Part shown: positions 1 through 6,464 of the stretch, in pieces | Position numbering within the stretch: position 1 is the first letter of the stretch | Layout of the letters: every line of letters begins with the position of its first letter | Assembly (NCBI GenBank): GCA_045534775.1 | Contig: JAZSKI010000052.1 | Span: 1 to 30,706, forward strand | DNA length: 30,706 bases | Origin: JAZOTK01 sp045534775 | GTDB lineage: Bacteria > Bacillota > Clostridia > RUG12999 | Direction of reading: 5' to 3' | The notes under the pieces: generated by a model | Database searches by the model: none | What the model was told of the DNA's origin: nothing | Seen by the model: only the letters and a program-made list of their open reading frames with translations | Translations under genes and position numbers: made by a program

Positions 1-172
1 TAAGGAAGCCAATGAAACAGGATATTGGCTTGAATTGTTGTTCAAAACGAATTATATTACCGAAAGTGAATACAAAGCGCTCGATTCTGCTTGCACGGGT
101 ATTCGAGGGATGCTTATTTCTTCTATAAATACTGCAAAAGAAAACAGAGATGGTAATCTCACCGATAAATAA
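1..172 (+). CDS. Four-helix bundle protein (S23/IVS family), C-terminal part
   Basis: The reading frame is open from the window edge and ends with TAA at 170-172, giving the last 56 residues. The motif NETGYWLELL followed by a helix with ESEYKALD and a final helix ending in KENRDG matches the C-terminal half of the small four-helix-bundle family first described from intervening sequences in 23S rRNA genes (TIGR02436-like). Members are about 120 residues, so roughly half is missing off the left edge. Their biochemical role is unknown; related proteins act as accessory RNA or DNA binders near retroelements. No retroelement is visible here. The next gene starts 21 bases downstream on the same strand. 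Confidence 0.8.
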   Translation, partial: KEANETGYWLELLFKTNYITESEYKALDSACTGIRGMLISSINTAKENRDGNLTDK

Positions 173-193
173 GAATTTGACGAGGTATGATAT

Positions 194-442
194 ATGAAAA
201 ATCTAAAACTATTTTTCTCGGCATTAACAGTAGCATTTGGAATATTAGGCTTAACAAAGGCTCTTTCAACAGATATTACAATGCCGATAATGTTCGTTTG
301 TTTAGCAACGACAATGTTTATAACATCCAAAGAATACAAGGATAAACAGCAAAAAAGCACAGCAGTCTATTTCTTGTTGTTGGGAATATTCTTGTTGATT
401 GTGACTGTCTATAATGTTGCTTCATTGATTTGGGGCATATAA
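194..442 (+). CDS. Small membrane protein, DUF3953/YczI-like
   Basis: This 82-residue protein has three predicted membrane segments, at about residues 5-23, 27-43 and 57-80. A short basic, polar loop (SKEYKDKQQKS) lies between the second and third. Length and layout resemble the uncharacterised DUF3953 (YczI-like) family of Firmicutes, but the match rests on pattern only. The ATG at 194 is preceded by GAGG at 182-185 with suitable spacing. It lies 21 bases after the four-helix-bundle gene and may be co-transcribed with it. No enzymatic motif is visible, so no function is assigned. Confidence 0.6.
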   Translation: MKNLKLFFSALTVAFGILGLTKALSTDITMPIMFVCLATTMFITSKEYKDKQQKSTAVYFLLLGIFLLIVTVYNVASLIWGI

Positions 443-537
443 AAGACCAATTCCAATTTGTCGAACGGTTGAGCTACGCATCAGATCGCTTTTCTTACCT
501 ACATTTACGCACCGTTATGCTGTTCTCCCACCACTAA
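443..537. other. Gap with no recognisable feature
   Basis: This 95-base stretch lies between the small membrane protein and the hydrolase remnant. It holds no open frame of useful length, no clear promoter and no tRNA-like fold that I can see. It probably includes the junction where the body of the hydrolase gene was lost. Confidence 0.4.
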
Positions 538-807
538 AGAACACACTTTTGTGGGGTATCGCGCGAAATATCGGGAAATCAAGAAGGTGCTCCAAAAACA
601 CAGGAGGAATTTATTCAAAGGTATTGCACATTTGCGAATATTCTGCTGTCAAACCCATATATCATGGGACTTTGCTGCACACAGCTTTATGATGTTGAGC
701 AAGAACAAAATGGTCTGTATTATTATGACAGAACTCCAAAATTTGATGATGAAACTATGGCAAAGCTTAAATCAGCGATGACTAAACGAGCAGAAATAGA
801 AAAATAA
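538..807 (+). pseudogene. Remnant of a family 2 glycoside hydrolase (C-terminal end)
   Basis: A frame open from 538 to the TAA at 805-807 has no suitable start codon and reads like the end of a GH2 beta-galactosidase/beta-glucuronidase-type enzyme. The elements are FCGVSRE, APKTQEEFIQRY, then GLCCTQLYDVEQEQNGLY and YDRTPKFD. In intact enzymes this stretch ends the TIM-barrel domain: TQL.DVEQE.NGL is the C-terminal barrel strand and helix, and YDR.PKF follows it. Only about 89 codons of a protein of 600 or more survive; an in-frame stop lies just upstream (535-537). The overlapping frame starting at GTG 551 is a shadow. This is a decayed relic; the catalytic acid/base and nucleophile regions are gone. 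Confidence 0.75.
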
Positions 808-920
808 GCAGTAATTGTCCGGTTTTATTTCGCATTTGCTGCAAGAAATTATTTCATATCGGACAGAGTGGGATATTTCACTAAAACTACGCGGAATCTA
901 AACCATTTGGCTCTTTCAAA

Positions 921-948
921 GAAGCATCGACTTTGTCGGTGCTTTTTT
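921..948 (+). terminator. Intrinsic terminator
   Basis: A 10-bp stem, AAGCATCGAC with GTCGGTGCTT (one G-T pair), has a TTT loop and is followed by six T. It is oriented for transcription on the plus strand, so it probably ended the lost glycoside hydrolase gene. It lies about 50 bases before the end of the minus-strand LysR gene. Confidence 0.75.
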
Positions 949-999
949 CATTGAAATTTGTCTTATTCAGACAGTCGAAGGAGATGTCAACGGATAGTC

Positions 1000-1869
1000 T
1001 TATTCGCCATTTCTGAACTGTAAATATTTTACAAATTTCTTAACAGCGAGCAAGGCTCTTTTTTTGTCCCTAAAAGCAATGCCGATTTTTCTGTATGCAG
1101 CTACATCAAGCTCCTTTACAACTATTTTATATGGTATTCTTCGCAAGATTAACTGCGGAAGTATTGCGATACCAAGACCACCCTCCACCATTGACATAAC
1201 GGCATAATCATCCCAGGTTGTAAAATGTACATTTGGGGTTATGTTGTTTCTTTCAAATATTTCCGAAATTTCCGCTTTTGCCCCTTTTTCCAAAAGCATA
1301 AAAGGATAGTCGTATAATGATTTTACGGGGAATTTATCACATTCAGCAAGCGGATGATTTTCTGGCAAAACAACAAATAATTTATCTTCTTCCAAAAATT
1401 CAGTTTCAAATTCTCCTGTTGTTGGTAATCTCAAAAAACCTATATCAACTCTGCCTGTTTTTATCCATTCTTCAATTTCGGTATAATCTCCGAGCAGAAG
1501 CTCGTAGTCCATATTAGGGTAGTCCTTTTGAAATTCTTTAATAATGTTAGGCAACCAATGTGTCGCAACAGATGAAAATGTACCTGTGCGTATAAGCCCT
1601 GATTCAAGTCCGTTTATTTCATCAATCTGTTCCTGCAAACGATTAAATTCATTGCATACGCTCTGTGCAATGGGAAGTATTCTCATTCCGTCAGATGTCA
1701 GCTTTACTCCTGTTCGGTTTCTTTCAAGCAAAGATATATTCCATTCTTTTTCTAAATTATTTATCATACGACTTATGCCCGATTGAGAATAATTTAAAAC
1801 CTCCGCCGCCTTTGTAAAGCTTCCGTATTCAACTGTTTTAATAAATGCTAAATATTTTTGGGTGTTTGT
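1000..1869 (-). CDS. LysR-family transcriptional regulator, start codon not evident
   Basis: From 1869 downward the frame encodes an N-terminal winged helix-turn-helix (NTQKYLAFIKTVEYGSFTKA, then NYSQSGISRMINNLEKEW) followed by a LysR substrate-binding domain of about 200 residues. It would be a full-length regulator of about 289 residues. In this family the protein normally begins M-N-T-Q-K-Y-L-A-F. Here the codon at the expected Met position (1867-1869) is ACA. No ATG, GTG or TTG lies between it and the in-frame TAA further upstream (1879-1881). The first ATG in frame is at 1767, which would remove most of the helix-turn-helix. So the gene may be inactivated, use a rare start such as ATA at 1876-1878, or contain a sequence error. 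It is divergent from malQ. The inducer is unknown. Confidence 0.7.
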   Translation of the reverse strand, partial: TNTQKYLAFIKTVEYGSFTKAAEVLNYSQSGISRMINNLEKEWNISLLERNRTGVKLTSDGMRILPIAQSVCNEFNRLQEQIDEINGLESGLIRTGTFSSVATHWLPNIIKEFQKDYPNMDYELLLGDYTEIEEWIKTGRVDIGFLRLPTTGEFETEFLEEDKLFVVLPENHPLAECDKFPVKSLYDYPFMLLEKGAKAEISEIFERNNITPNVHFTTWDDYAVMSMVEGGLGIAILPQLILRRIPYKIVVKELDVAAYRKIGIAFRDKKRALLAVKKFVKYLQFRNGE

Positions 1870-1882
1870 CGACTCTATTTAT

Positions 1883-1911
1883 ATTATATCATTCCAAAAT
1901 TCCTTCTGCAA
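1883..1911 (-). promoter_or_regulatory. Sigma-A-type promoter for the LysR gene
   Basis: On the minus strand TTGCAG (1906-1911) and a consensus TATAAT (1883-1888) are 17 bases apart. The predicted start of transcription, near 1876, lies only about seven bases before the position where the regulator's first codon is expected. That leaves no room for a ribosome binding site. Confidence 0.55.
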
Positions 1912-1940
1912 AGTTGTGGCATATACTTGATTTTGGAATG
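1890..1940. repeat. 11-bp perfect inverted repeat between divergent promoters
   Basis: CATTCCAAAAT at 1890-1900 and its exact reverse complement ATTTTGGAATG at 1930-1940 are separated by 29 bases. One arm falls in the spacer of the LysR promoter and the other overlaps the -35/spacer of the malQ-side promoter. This placement suits an operator for the adjacent LysR protein, although the spacing is wider than a classical T-N11-A box. Confidence 0.5.
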
Positions 1941-1955
1941 TCGGTATGCTATAAT
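1927..1955 (+). promoter_or_regulatory. Sigma-A-type promoter upstream of malQ
   Basis: TTGATT (1927-1932), a 17-base spacer and TATAAT (1950-1955) form a good promoter reading toward malQ. The leader before the malQ start would be about 100 bases and AT-rich, with no obvious structure. Confidence 0.6.
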
Positions 1956-2061
1956 ATTAATATATAAATATATTTTCGAAAAAGCTATGGTTTAAATAAA
2001 TTGCGTTATACGAAGGTATAGAAGATAAAAAGAAGTATTATTGTGTGAAAGGAATGGTTTT

Positions 2062-3492
2062 ATGCAGCGGTCAAGCGGTGTACTGATGCACATATCGTCG
2101 CTAAACGGTGAATTTTCCGTGGGGAGCTTCGGAAACGAAACAAAAAGATTTATTGATTATTTAAGTGAAAATGGGTTTACCTGGTGGCAGGTGCTTCCTT
2201 TCTGTCCCGTAGACGAGTGTAATTCTCCCTATAAATCTCACGGGGCGTTCGGAGGAAATCCTTTCTTTGTAGACCTTAATATATTATACAGCAAAGGGCT
2301 TATAACCGAAGAAGAAATAAATGCCGCAAAGCAGCTGCAGCCTTACAGCTGTGAGTTTGAAAGATTAAACAACGAAAGAACAGCCCTTTTGAAAAGTGCT
2401 TCAAAGAGAGTGAAGGACAAGACTGAGATAGAAAAATTTATTGCAGAAAGACCACACATTAAAGAGTTTTGCGATTTTATGGCACTTAAAACTGCCAACG
2501 GAGAAATCTCATGGAATTTATGGGAAACCTCTGAGGCGGATCCGGAAATCATATTTTTGTGGGAATTTATACAATATGAATTTTTTAATCAATGGGCAGA
2601 AATAAAAGAGTACGCCAATTCTAAAGGAATAAAAATTATGGGCGATATACCTATCTATGTATCCCACGACAGTGCAGATGTATGGGCAAACAAGGATTTG
2701 TTCCTGCTCGATGAGGACGGTACGCCTTCCTGCGTTGCAGGAGTTCCGCCTGATTATTTTTGCGAGGACGGTCAGCTTTGGGGAAATCCTATCTATGATT
2801 GGGAAAAGATGAAAAAAGACGGGTTCTCATGGTGGAAAGACAGAATAAATCATATGCTGACTATGTTTGACGGTGTAAGGATAGACCATTTCAGAGGAAT
2901 TGAGGCTTACTGGAGCGTGCCCGCTGCTGCGAAAACTGCGAAAGAAGGAGAATGGAAAAAAGGACCTGGTATGGATTTGATTTGTGCCCTTCAGGAAATT
3001 CAAGGAGATAAACTCATTGTAGCGGAGGACTTAGGGATTATTACAAAGGAAGTGGAGGAGCTTGTAAAGAAAAGCGGATTTCCGGGTATGAGGGTACTGC
3101 AGTTCGGTTTCCTGGGCGAGCATAACAGCCCCCACATGCCTCATAATTACTGCGAAAATTCTATAGCCTATACGGGTACTCACGACAATAACACCCTTTT
3201 GGGCTATGTCTGGGAATTGAACGAAAAACAAAGAGCCGCTTTGCTTGAATATTGCGGTTTTGACGGTGAAAATTGGGATAATTGCTATGACAGCATACTC
3301 AGAATGGTTTATGCCAGCCATGCAAGAACGGTAGTTTTCCCCATTCAGGATTTGCTGGGCTATGGCTCAGATACAAGATTGAATGTGCCGGGCAGGGCAG
3401 AAAATAACTGGCAGTTCAGAGTAACGGCTGAACAGCTCAGAGGGATAAATTGGAGCAAATTCAAAAAATGGAACAGCATTTACGGAAGATAA
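2062..3492 (+). CDS. malQ: 4-alpha-glucanotransferase (amylomaltase)
   Basis: This 476-residue GH77 enzyme transfers alpha-1,4-glucan segments between maltooligosaccharides in cytoplasmic glycogen/starch and maltodextrin metabolism. The start of the protein (MQRSSGVLMHISSL) and the catalytic motifs are typical: the nucleophile Asp in RIDHFRG (about D275), the acid/base Glu in AEDLG (about E322), and the transition-state Asp in THDNNT (about D375). ATG 2062 is chosen because GAAAGGA (2047-2053) sits eight bases upstream; the in-frame TTG at 2041 would add seven atypical residues. Other glycogen genes are not adjacent. The gene is divergent from a LysR-type gene, which may or may not control it, and a terminator follows. 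Confidence 0.93.
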   Translation: MQRSSGVLMHISSLNGEFSVGSFGNETKRFIDYLSENGFTWWQVLPFCPVDECNSPYKSHGAFGGNPFFVDLNILYSKGLITEEEINAAKQLQPYSCEFERLNNERTALLKSASKRVKDKTEIEKFIAERPHIKEFCDFMALKTANGEISWNLWETSEADPEIIFLWEFIQYEFFNQWAEIKEYANSKGIKIMGDIPIYVSHDSADVWANKDLFLLDEDGTPSCVAGVPPDYFCEDGQLWGNPIYDWEKMKKDGFSWWKDRINHMLTMFDGVRIDHFRGIEAYWSVPAAAKTAKEGEWKKGPGMDLICALQEIQGDKLIVAEDLGIITKEVEELVKKSGFPGMRVLQFGFLGEHNSPHMPHNYCENSIAYTGTHDNNTLLGYVWELNEKQRAALLEYCGFDGENWDNCYDSILRMVYASHARTVVFPIQDLLGYGSDTRLNVPGRAENNWQFRVTAEQLRGINWSKFKKWNSIYGR

Positions 3493-3526
3493 GTGTGTTG
3501 GATTTTTAAATAAGCAGATGAGGGTT

Positions 3527-3555
3527 TTGATAATTGTATAATTTTAGCATAATAT
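3527..3555 (+). promoter_or_regulatory. Possible promoter before the YdcZ-like transporter
   Basis: TTGATA (3527-3532), 17 bases, then TAATAT (3550-3555). It lies just upstream of the hairpin at 3564-3598, so a transcript starting here would carry that hairpin at its 5-prime end, directly before the transporter ribosome binding site. Confidence 0.4.
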
Positions 3556-3563
3556 GAAAAAAT

Positions 3564-3598
3564 AATGGCAGAGTTCTTTGACTCTGCTATTATTTTTT
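3564..3598 (+). terminator. Intrinsic terminator after malQ
   Basis: An 11-bp stem, AATGGCAGAGT with ACTCTGCTATT (one G-T pair), has a six-base loop and is followed by six T (3593-3598). It is oriented on the plus strand and ends malQ transcription. The T-run abuts the ribosome binding site of the next gene, so it could also act as an attenuator of that gene. Confidence 0.75.
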
Positions 3599-3614
3599 GA
3601 AGGGATTGAATATT

Positions 3615-4040
3615 ATGGGATTTATATTCAGTATAATTGCCGGTGCGGCAATGAGTATTCAGGGAGTTATGAATACAAGGTTAAGTGATAAAATAGGACT
3701 TTACGAATCTAATGCCTATGTTCAGGGCACGGCGTTCATTCTGTCGCTGATAGCGGCTTTTATTCTGGGGAAGGGGGATTTTTCTCAGATAATGACAGCA
3801 AAACCTCTCTATTTGTTTGGAGGAGTACTGGGGCTTGTTATAACGGTTACGGTAATGCTGGGAATAGGAAACCTGTCACCTACCGTTGCAATTTCTACCA
3901 TATTAATATCTCAGCTGACGGTGGCGGCGCTTATTGATGCCTTTGGCATTATGGAAAGCGAAAAGGTGGTTTTCGGCTGGTCAAAATTCATAGGTCTTGC
4001 CCTGATGATAGGGGGAGTGCTCATTTTCAAGAAAAATTAG
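3615..4040 (+). CDS. DMT-superfamily membrane protein, YdcZ/DUF606 family
   Basis: This 141-residue hydrophobic protein has about five membrane helices. It begins MGFIFSIIAGAAMSIQGVMN, the hallmark start of YdcZ (DUF606) proteins, and repeats a similar QLTVAALIDAFG helix later, as in small drug/metabolite transporter halves. The substrate is unknown; family members are usually encoded singly or as pairs. The ATG at 3615 is supported by GAAGGGA at 3599-3605, nine bases upstream; an upstream TTG at 3597 overlaps that site and is unlikely. It sits alone between the malQ terminator and the ribosomal operon promoter. Confidence 0.75.
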   Translation: MGFIFSIIAGAAMSIQGVMNTRLSDKIGLYESNAYVQGTAFILSLIAAFILGKGDFSQIMTAKPLYLFGGVLGLVITVTVMLGIGNLSPTVAISTILISQLTVAALIDAFGIMESEKVVFGWSKFIGLALMIGGVLIFKKN

Positions 4041-4105
4041 GTAATATCATATAAAAATGCACAAAAATAAATATAAACTTTCTTAAATTTTATATAAAAT
4101 TCATA

Positions 4106-4134
4106 TTGCAGAAAATTGGGAAATGTGATATAAT
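4106..4134 (+). promoter_or_regulatory. Main promoter of the S10-spc-alpha operon
   Basis: TTGCAG (4106-4111), a 17-base spacer and the consensus TATAAT (4129-4134) are preceded by an AT-rich tract. Transcription would start near 4141, giving a leader of about 296 nt before rpsJ. No equally strong promoter was seen inside the cluster, so this one probably drives the whole operon of more than 30 genes. Confidence 0.8.
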
Positions 4135-4140
4135 TAAAGG

Positions 4141-4436
4141 GCTGTGACTAAAGGCGGTCGTGGAAGCGGGAGGTTGCACTCGAACTCTGTGTTCGGGAAT
4201 TTCCGTGGAGATTTGTCCGATTTTAAACCGGGCGGCGAGTCACTGTACACAAAAGCAAACGTTATTTTTGGGTTTGGGGTAACTATGCCCCGGCTTATTG
4301 CGTTGTGTGCCCGGAGACATAATTTGACTCCGGGTTATTTTGAAGGGTGAGCATGACACACCCGGATTAGTGTGCAGAAATTTGTTTGTCGCAAGCACTG
4401 GGCAGCTAAAAAATATTATCAGGAGGCGACAGTACT
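4141..4436 (+). promoter_or_regulatory. Structured leader of rpsJ with alternative hairpins (candidate autoregulatory element)
   Basis: Stem-loops visible by eye: CGAAC/GTTCG (4181-4195); GGGGTA/TGCCCC with an ACTA loop (4276-4291); and CCCGGAG (4310-4316) with CTCCGGG (4328-4334) followed by TTATTTT. The third is terminator-like. Its 3-prime arm can instead pair as TCCGGGT (4329-4335) with ACCCGGA (4360-4366). The two pairings cannot coexist, which is the layout of an attenuator and antiterminator. In other bacteria the S10 operon leader is bound by L4 (E. coli). Whether L4 or another protein acts here is inference, and I do not recognise a named RNA family. Confidence 0.55.
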
Positions 4437-4751
4437 ATGGCAAGTACACAAAAAATGAGAATAAGACTTAAGGCGTATGACTCTACTCTTATAGACCAGT
4501 CAGCTGCTAAAATAGTTGACACTGCTAAGAGAACGGGCTCTAAAGTTTCCGGTCCTATACCCCTTCCTACAAAGAAGGAAATTGTTACAATTCTTAGAGC
4601 TGTACACAAGTATAAGGATTCCAGAGAACAGTTTGAACTTCGTACGCACAAAAGATTAATCGACATCATTGCACCGGCAGCTAAGACGGTAGAAGCTCTT
4701 AAGAGACTTGATTTACCTGCAGGTGTTGAAATCGAAATCAAATTAGTATAA
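4437..4751 (+). CDS. rpsJ: 30S ribosomal protein S10
   Basis: This 104-residue protein is the full length of bacterial S10. It starts STQKMRIRLKAYD and contains SGPIPLPTKK in the long loop that reaches into the head of the 30S subunit, then ends PAGVEIEIKL. S10 also pairs with NusB in transcription antitermination. AGGAGG (4421-4426) lies ten bases before the ATG. It is the first gene of the operon, after a long leader. The str operon genes (rpsL, rpsG, fusA, tuf), often found just upstream in Firmicutes, are not present here. Confidence 0.97.
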   Translation: MASTQKMRIRLKAYDSTLIDQSAAKIVDTAKRTGSKVSGPIPLPTKKEIVTILRAVHKYKDSREQFELRTHKRLIDIIAPAAKTVEALKRLDLPAGVEIEIKLV

Positions 4752-4872
4752 GAAACAAATATCCGAAAGGATTTTGTATACCAGAAAGGCATACGGGTCA
4801 TGAGTATGGCATTTCCGGTCAAGTTGGCGAAAAAAACGTCAACCAATAACCAAATGGAGGTGTAAAGGAAGA
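4752..4872 (+). promoter_or_regulatory. Structured spacer between rpsJ and rplC
   Basis: At 121 bases this is the largest gap within the operon, and it is rich in stem-loops: ATCC-GAAA-GGAT (4761-4772, a GNRA tetraloop); GTAT.CC-AGAAA-GG.ATAC (4776-4794, one A-C mismatch); and GTTGGCG-A7-CGTCAAC (4823-4843, one G-T pair). The rplC ribosome binding site follows directly. No promoter or T-run is evident, so a translational or RNA-processing control site is more likely than a terminator. Confidence 0.4.
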
Positions 4873-5508
4873 ATGAAAAAGGCAATTTTAGGAAAAAAAC
4901 TCGGCATGACACAGCTTTTCACCGAAGAAGGCAAGATGATTCCTGTTACAGTTGTTGAAGCAGGTCCTTGCGTAGTAGTTCAGAAGAAAACTGTTGAGGC
5001 CGACGGTTACGAGGCCGTTCAGTACGGTTTTGGTGACAAGGCTGAGAAGAAAATGAATAAACCTATGAAGGGTCATTTCGACAAAGCCGGCGTAGCTTAC
5101 AAAGCATACCTCAAAGAATTCAGACTTGATGATGTATCTTCTTTAAACGTAGGTGACGTTGTTAAGGCGGATATCTTTGAAGCAGGCGAAGCGGTAGACG
5201 TAACAGGTAAATCCAAAGGTCACGGCTTTAGTGGTACAATCAAGAGATGGGGCACACACAGAGGTCCTATGACTCACGGTTCAGGCTATCACAGAGGCGT
5301 AGGCTCAATGGGTGCTTGTTCAGACCCTTCAAGAGTGTTTAAGGGTAAGAAACTCCCGGGTCATTACGGTAATGAGAGAGTTACAGTTCAGAACCTTGAT
5401 GTAGCTAAGGTTGACGCTGAAAGAAACCTTATATTGGTTAAAGGCGCAATCCCCGGACCTAAGGGCGGCTTAGTATATATCAGAAGCTCAGTTAAGGCTG
5501 GCAAGTAA
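4873..5508 (+). CDS. rplC: 50S ribosomal protein L3
   Basis: This 211-residue protein begins MKKAILGKKLGMTQLF, as in most L3 proteins. It carries the conserved loop KGHGFSGTIKRWG followed by RGPMTHGSGYHRG, which reaches toward the peptidyl transferase centre. L3 is one of the primary assembly proteins of the large subunit and binds near the 3-prime end of 23S rRNA. The ATG at 4873 has AAAGGAAG just upstream, plus GGAGGTG at 4856-4862. It is followed by rplD after 27 bases. Confidence 0.97.
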   Translation: MKKAILGKKLGMTQLFTEEGKMIPVTVVEAGPCVVVQKKTVEADGYEAVQYGFGDKAEKKMNKPMKGHFDKAGVAYKAYLKEFRLDDVSSLNVGDVVKADIFEAGEAVDVTGKSKGHGFSGTIKRWGTHRGPMTHGSGYHRGVGSMGACSDPSRVFKGKKLPGHYGNERVTVQNLDVAKVDAERNLILVKGAIPGPKGGLVYIRSSVKAGK

Positions 5509-5535
5509 TAAATTTAACCGAAAGGAGGATATACG

Positions 5536-6156
5536 ATGCCTAGCATAGCAATACTTAATATGAAAGGTGAAAGCGTTGGTACAATGGAACTCAGCGAACA
5601 GGTTTTCGGTGTTGAAGTTAACGAAAGCGCTATTCATCAGGTAGTAGTTAATTATTTAGCAAATCAGAGACAGGGTACACAGAGCACAAAAACTCGTACC
5701 GAAGTTAGAGGCGGAGGCAGAAAGCCTTGGCGTCAGAAGGGCACAGGCCGTGCAAGACAGGGTAGCATTCGTGCTCCTCAGTGGACAGGCGGCGGCGTAG
5801 CTCTCGGACCTAAGCCACGTGATTACAGATTCAAGCTTAATAAGAAGCTGAGACAGCTTGCTATGAGATCAGCTCTCACAAGCAAGGTACTAAACGGCGA
5901 GCTTATAGTTCTTGATGATATTAAGGTTGATGAAATCAAAACTAAGACAATAGTTTCAATGCTTAAGGAAGTAAATGTTGAAAAGGCTCTTATCGTTATG
6001 CCCGAGCACAACGAAGCAGTTTATAAATCAGCAAGAAACATCCATGGCGTAGAAGCAACCTTTGTTGATACATTGAATGTATATTCAATTATTAAATATG
6101 ATTATATGGTAGTAACAAAAGAAGCTATATCAAAACTTGAGGAGGTGTATGCATAA
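5536..6156 (+). CDS. rplD: 50S ribosomal protein L4
   Basis: This 206-residue protein has the internal loop RGGGRKPWRQKGTGRARQGS, which lines the peptide exit tunnel and is the site of macrolide resistance changes in other species. In E. coli L4 represses its own operon through the S10 leader. It is therefore the first candidate to act on the leader upstream of rpsJ here, though nothing in the protein proves this. AAAGGAGG (5521-5528) precedes the ATG by seven bases. Its TAA overlaps the start of rplW by one base (TAATG), which suggests coupled translation. Confidence 0.97.
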   Translation: MPSIAILNMKGESVGTMELSEQVFGVEVNESAIHQVVVNYLANQRQGTQSTKTRTEVRGGGRKPWRQKGTGRARQGSIRAPQWTGGGVALGPKPRDYRFKLNKKLRQLAMRSALTSKVLNGELIVLDDIKVDEIKTKTIVSMLKEVNVEKALIVMPEHNEAVYKSARNIHGVEATFVDTLNVYSIIKYDYMVVTKEAISKLEEVYA

Positions 6157-6446
6157 TGACAGCACATGATATTATCAGAAAGCCTATTATAACTGAAAAG
6201 AGCATGGCTCAGATGCAAGAAAGAAAATACACCTTTGAGGTTGATAAGAGGGCTAATAAAATCCAGATAAAACAGGCTATTGAGGGAATTTTCGGCGTTA
6301 AAGTTGAAAGTGTTAACACAATGAATGTTTTGGGAAAATATAAGAGAATGGGCGCAAATATCGGTAAAAGAGCAGATTGGAAAAAAGCTATCGTGACATT
6401 AACTGCAGACAGCAAGACAATCGAGTTCTTCGATGGTATGGCGTAA
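6156..6446 (+). CDS. rplW: 50S ribosomal protein L23
   Basis: This 96-residue protein starts TAHDIIRKPIITEKS and has the FEVDKRANKIQIKQAIEGIF segment typical of L23. L23 sits at the tunnel exit and docks trigger factor and the signal recognition particle. GAGGAGGTG (6138-6146), inside the end of rplD, is the ribosome binding site. The ATG overlaps the rplD stop codon by one base. rplB follows after 18 bases. Confidence 0.97.
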   Translation: MTAHDIIRKPIITEKSMAQMQERKYTFEVDKRANKIQIKQAIEGIFGVKVESVNTMNVLGKYKRMGANIGKRADWKKAIVTLTADSKTIEFFDGMA

Positions 6447-6464
6447 TTCAGGAGGGAGAAAGTT

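Larger units (their letters stand above)
4041..4436 (+). other. Gene-free stretch holding the ribosomal operon promoter and leader
   Basis: The first part (4041-4105) is very AT-rich and could serve as an upstream promoter element. A strong promoter and then a long structured leader follow, each listed separately. A frame of 68 codons beginning with GTG at 4144 exists. It has no ribosome binding site, starts almost at the predicted transcript 5-prime end and resembles nothing, so it is not called as a gene. Confidence 0.7.

Noticed and set aside
551..781. A 76-codon frame over the hydrolase remnant
   Set aside because: The GH2-like protein signal lies in a different frame of the same bases, so this frame is a shadow.
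1..807. A diversity-generating retroelement linked to the four-helix-bundle protein
   Set aside because: No reverse transcriptase or variable/template repeat pair is in view; the region left of the window is not available.
2011..2025. A lox-like half-site (TATACGAAGGTAT, one base different from a loxP arm)
   Set aside because: Only a single arm is present, with no spacer or second arm; AT-rich sequence gives such matches by chance.
4144..4350. A 68-codon frame in the rpsJ leader starting with GTG
   Set aside because: It has no ribosome binding site, starts within a few bases of the predicted transcript start, its product resembles nothing, and it overlaps the structured leader.
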